The notes below the pieces were generated by a model. The model had not been told where the DNA came from. It worked only from the letters and a program-made list of their open reading frames with translations, and ran no database searches. DNA of 7,301 nucleotides from assembly GCA_010030605.1 (NCBI GenBank), contig RHCK01000080.1, forward strand, positions 1 through 7,301, read 5' to 3'. A program made the position numbers and the translations under genes. Source of the stretch: Acidimicrobiia bacterium (GTDB taxonomy: Bacteria > Actinomycetota > Acidimicrobiia > Acidimicrobiales > Ilumatobacteraceae). This document shows, in pieces, positions 6,440 through 7,301 of the stretch (positions within the stretch are counted from its first letter, which is position 1; each line of letters begins with the position of its first letter).

Positions 6440-6512
6440 GCCCTCTTAGCTCAGTCGGCAGAGCATTTCCATGGTAAGGAAAAGGTCGTCGGTTCGATTC
6501 CGACAGAGGGCT
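6440..6512 (+). tRNA. tRNA-Thr(GGT)
   Basis: This is a 73-base tRNA with a fully paired acceptor stem GCCCTCT/AGAGGGC. The D-arm is GCTC/GAGC. The anticodon stem TTTCC/GGAAA holds the loop ATGGTAA with anticodon GGT at 6473-6475, which reads ACC and ACU. The T-arm is GTCGG-TTCGATT-CCGAC. The discriminator base is T and no CCA is encoded. Confidence 0.95.
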
Positions 6513-6544
6513 CAGCACTCGCGCAACGGGTGTCATACAACCGG

Positions 6545-6560
6545 GCAGCCAACCGGCTGC
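6545..6560 (+). other. Hairpin in the spacer between tRNA-Thr and tRNA-Met
   Basis: GCAGCC (6545-6550) and GGCTGC (6555-6560) form a 6-bp stem with loop AACC, six bases before tRNA-Met. It has no T-tract, so it is more likely a processing element in a shared precursor than a terminator. The role is inferred. Confidence 0.4.
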
Positions 6561-6566
6561 GCGCCA

Positions 6567-6640
6567 GGCGGCGTAGCTCAGTTGGTCAGAGCATCCGGCT
6601 CATAATCGGAAGGTCATCGGTTCGATCCCGATCGCCGCTA
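6567..6640 (+). tRNA. tRNA-Met(CAT), elongator type
   Basis: This is a 74-base tRNA. The acceptor GGCGGCG pairs with CGCCGCT (terminal G-U). The D-arm is GCTC/GAGC. The anticodon stem TCCGG/TCGGA (closing G-U) holds the loop CTCATAA with anticodon CAT at 6601-6603. The T-arm is ATCGG-TTCGATC-CCGAT and the discriminator is A, with no encoded CCA. The terminal pair and lack of three G-C anticodon pairs argue against initiator tRNA. The near-consensus match to elongator tRNA-Met makes tRNA-Ile(CAU) less likely. Confidence 0.92.
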
Positions 6641-6676
6641 CAGCAAGTCCACATACACAAGCACTACACACTCACG

Positions 6677-6681
6677 AAGGA
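6677..6681 (+). promoter_or_regulatory. Shine-Dalgarno sequence of tuf
   Basis: AAGGA within CACGAAGGAAAG lies nine bases before ATG 6691. This sets 6691 as the start rather than the out-of-frame ATG at 6686. Confidence 0.7.
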
Positions 6682-6690
6682 AAGAATGCC

Positions 6691-7301
6691 ATGTCGAAGG
6701 CGAAGTTTGAGCGTACGAAGCCTCATGTGAATATCGGAACGATGGGTCATATTGACCATGGTAAGACGACGTTGTCAAGAACATGATCACGGGTGCCGCG
6801 CAGGTTGATGGTGCGATTTTGGTGGTGGCGGCCACTGATGGTCCGATGCCGCAGACGCGTGAGCATGTGTTGTTGGCTCGTCAGGTGGGTGTTCCCTACA
6901 TCATCGTGGCGTTGAACAAGAGTGACATGGTCGATGATGAGGAGTTGCTCGAGTTGGTGGAGCTCGAGGTTCGTGAGCTTCTGAACGAGTACGAGTTCCC
7001 TGGTGATGATGCTCCGGTGGTTCGGGTGTCGGCGTTGAAGGCGCTCGAGGGTGACGCGGCGTGGCAGGACAAGGTCATGGAGTTGATGGCTGCTGCTGAC
7101 GCGTACATTCCTGAGCCGCAGCGTGAGCTCGACAAGCCGTTCTTGATGCCGATCGAGGATGTGTTCACGATCACGGGTCGTGGCACGGTGGTGACCGGCA
7201 AGGTGGAGCAGGGTCGTGTTCACACCGGTGACGAGGTCGAGATCGTTGGTTTGCGTCCGACGCAGAAGACGACGTGCACGGGTGTGGAGATGTTCCGCAA
7301 G
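6691..7301 (+). pseudogene. tuf: tuf (elongation factor Tu) with internal deletion and frameshift; 3' end beyond window
   Basis: EF-Tu is the GTPase that delivers aminoacyl-tRNA to the ribosome. The start is normal: MSKAKFERTKPHVNIG, then the P-loop GHIDHGKTTL (codons from 6691 to 6774). The sequence then jumps to the codons for VKNMITGAAQVDGAIL, whose frame begins at 6774 and stays open for 176 codons to the window end. That part includes VVAATDGPMPQTREH, the NKSDM guanine-specificity motif, and the domain 2 sequence PIEDVFTITGRGTVVTG. Compared with E. coli EF-Tu as I recall it, about 60 residues are missing, including switch I (RGITI) and the DCPGH motif. The loss is 3n+1 bases, so reading from ATG gives only 31 residues ending at TGA 6784-6786. 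The rest is well conserved, with no other lesion. Either this is a recently broken copy or the assembly collapsed here. It sits 50 bases after tRNA-Met, a common tRNA-tuf arrangement. Confidence 0.9.

Noticed and set aside
5818..6477. Plus-strand open frame opposite the GNAT gene
   Set aside because: It runs across the terminator side, the GNAT gene and into tRNA-Thr; the product has no motif.
6763..6790. Programmed frameshift to rescue tuf
   Set aside because: Shifting frame cannot restore the roughly 60 missing residues, and there is no slippery run with a downstream structure.
1..7301. CRISPR array or toxin-antitoxin/defence module
   Set aside because: No regularly spaced direct repeats and no recognisable defence proteins; all long open frames are assigned or are shadows.

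Overview
The window reads as a piece of chromosome from a GC-rich actinobacterium. The evidence is the codon usage, tRNA genes without an encoded CCA, an actinobacterial-type EF-Tu start, and two genes that look leaderless. An Acidimicrobiia-like lineage (Ilumatobacter relatives) is my guess and is not shown by the sequence. Most of the content is ordinary core-genome material with one accessory-looking gene. I see no insertion sequence, CRISPR array or phage gene. No stretch over 300 bases lacks a gene.

Layout. Positions 1-1399 (+) hold the end of an ABC transporter ATPase (Walker A lies off the left edge) and its ABC-2 membrane subunit, overlapping by four bases. Positions 1433-3385 (+) encode a complete acetyl-CoA synthetase (acs). 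A 106-base element with perfect 30-base inverted arms fills the gap to a convergent yajQ-family gene (3517-4005, -). A short divergent region leads to tRNA-Tyr(GTA) at 4093-4174, which is followed by a strong UUCG hairpin. Next is a secreted animal-type haem peroxidase (4300-5763, +). It meets a convergent GNAT acetyltransferase (5824-6330, -) at a second, smaller bidirectional hairpin. Positions 6440-6640 carry tRNA-Thr(GGT) and elongator-type tRNA-Met(CAT). The tuf gene (EF-Tu) follows from 6691 and runs off the right edge.

The genes do not form one pathway. The ABC pair is an exporter-type unit. Acs activates acetate. YajQ is a small nucleotide-binding regulator family. The peroxidase acts outside the membrane. 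The tRNA/tuf block belongs to translation.

Three points stand out. (1) tuf is broken: after the GHIDHGKTTL P-loop the sequence jumps straight to KNMITGA. About 60 codons covering switch I and the DCPGH motif are missing, and the frame shifts. This is either a real pseudogene or an assembly error. (2) Both convergent gene junctions hold long inverted repeats that share a TGGG-(AT or TA)-CGAAAA outer motif, possibly a lineage-specific terminator family. (3) Both minus-strand genes lack a Shine-Dalgarno sequence and have a TANNNT hexamer exactly six bases before the start codon, as expected for leaderless mRNAs. I did not find a convincing new multi-gene system.
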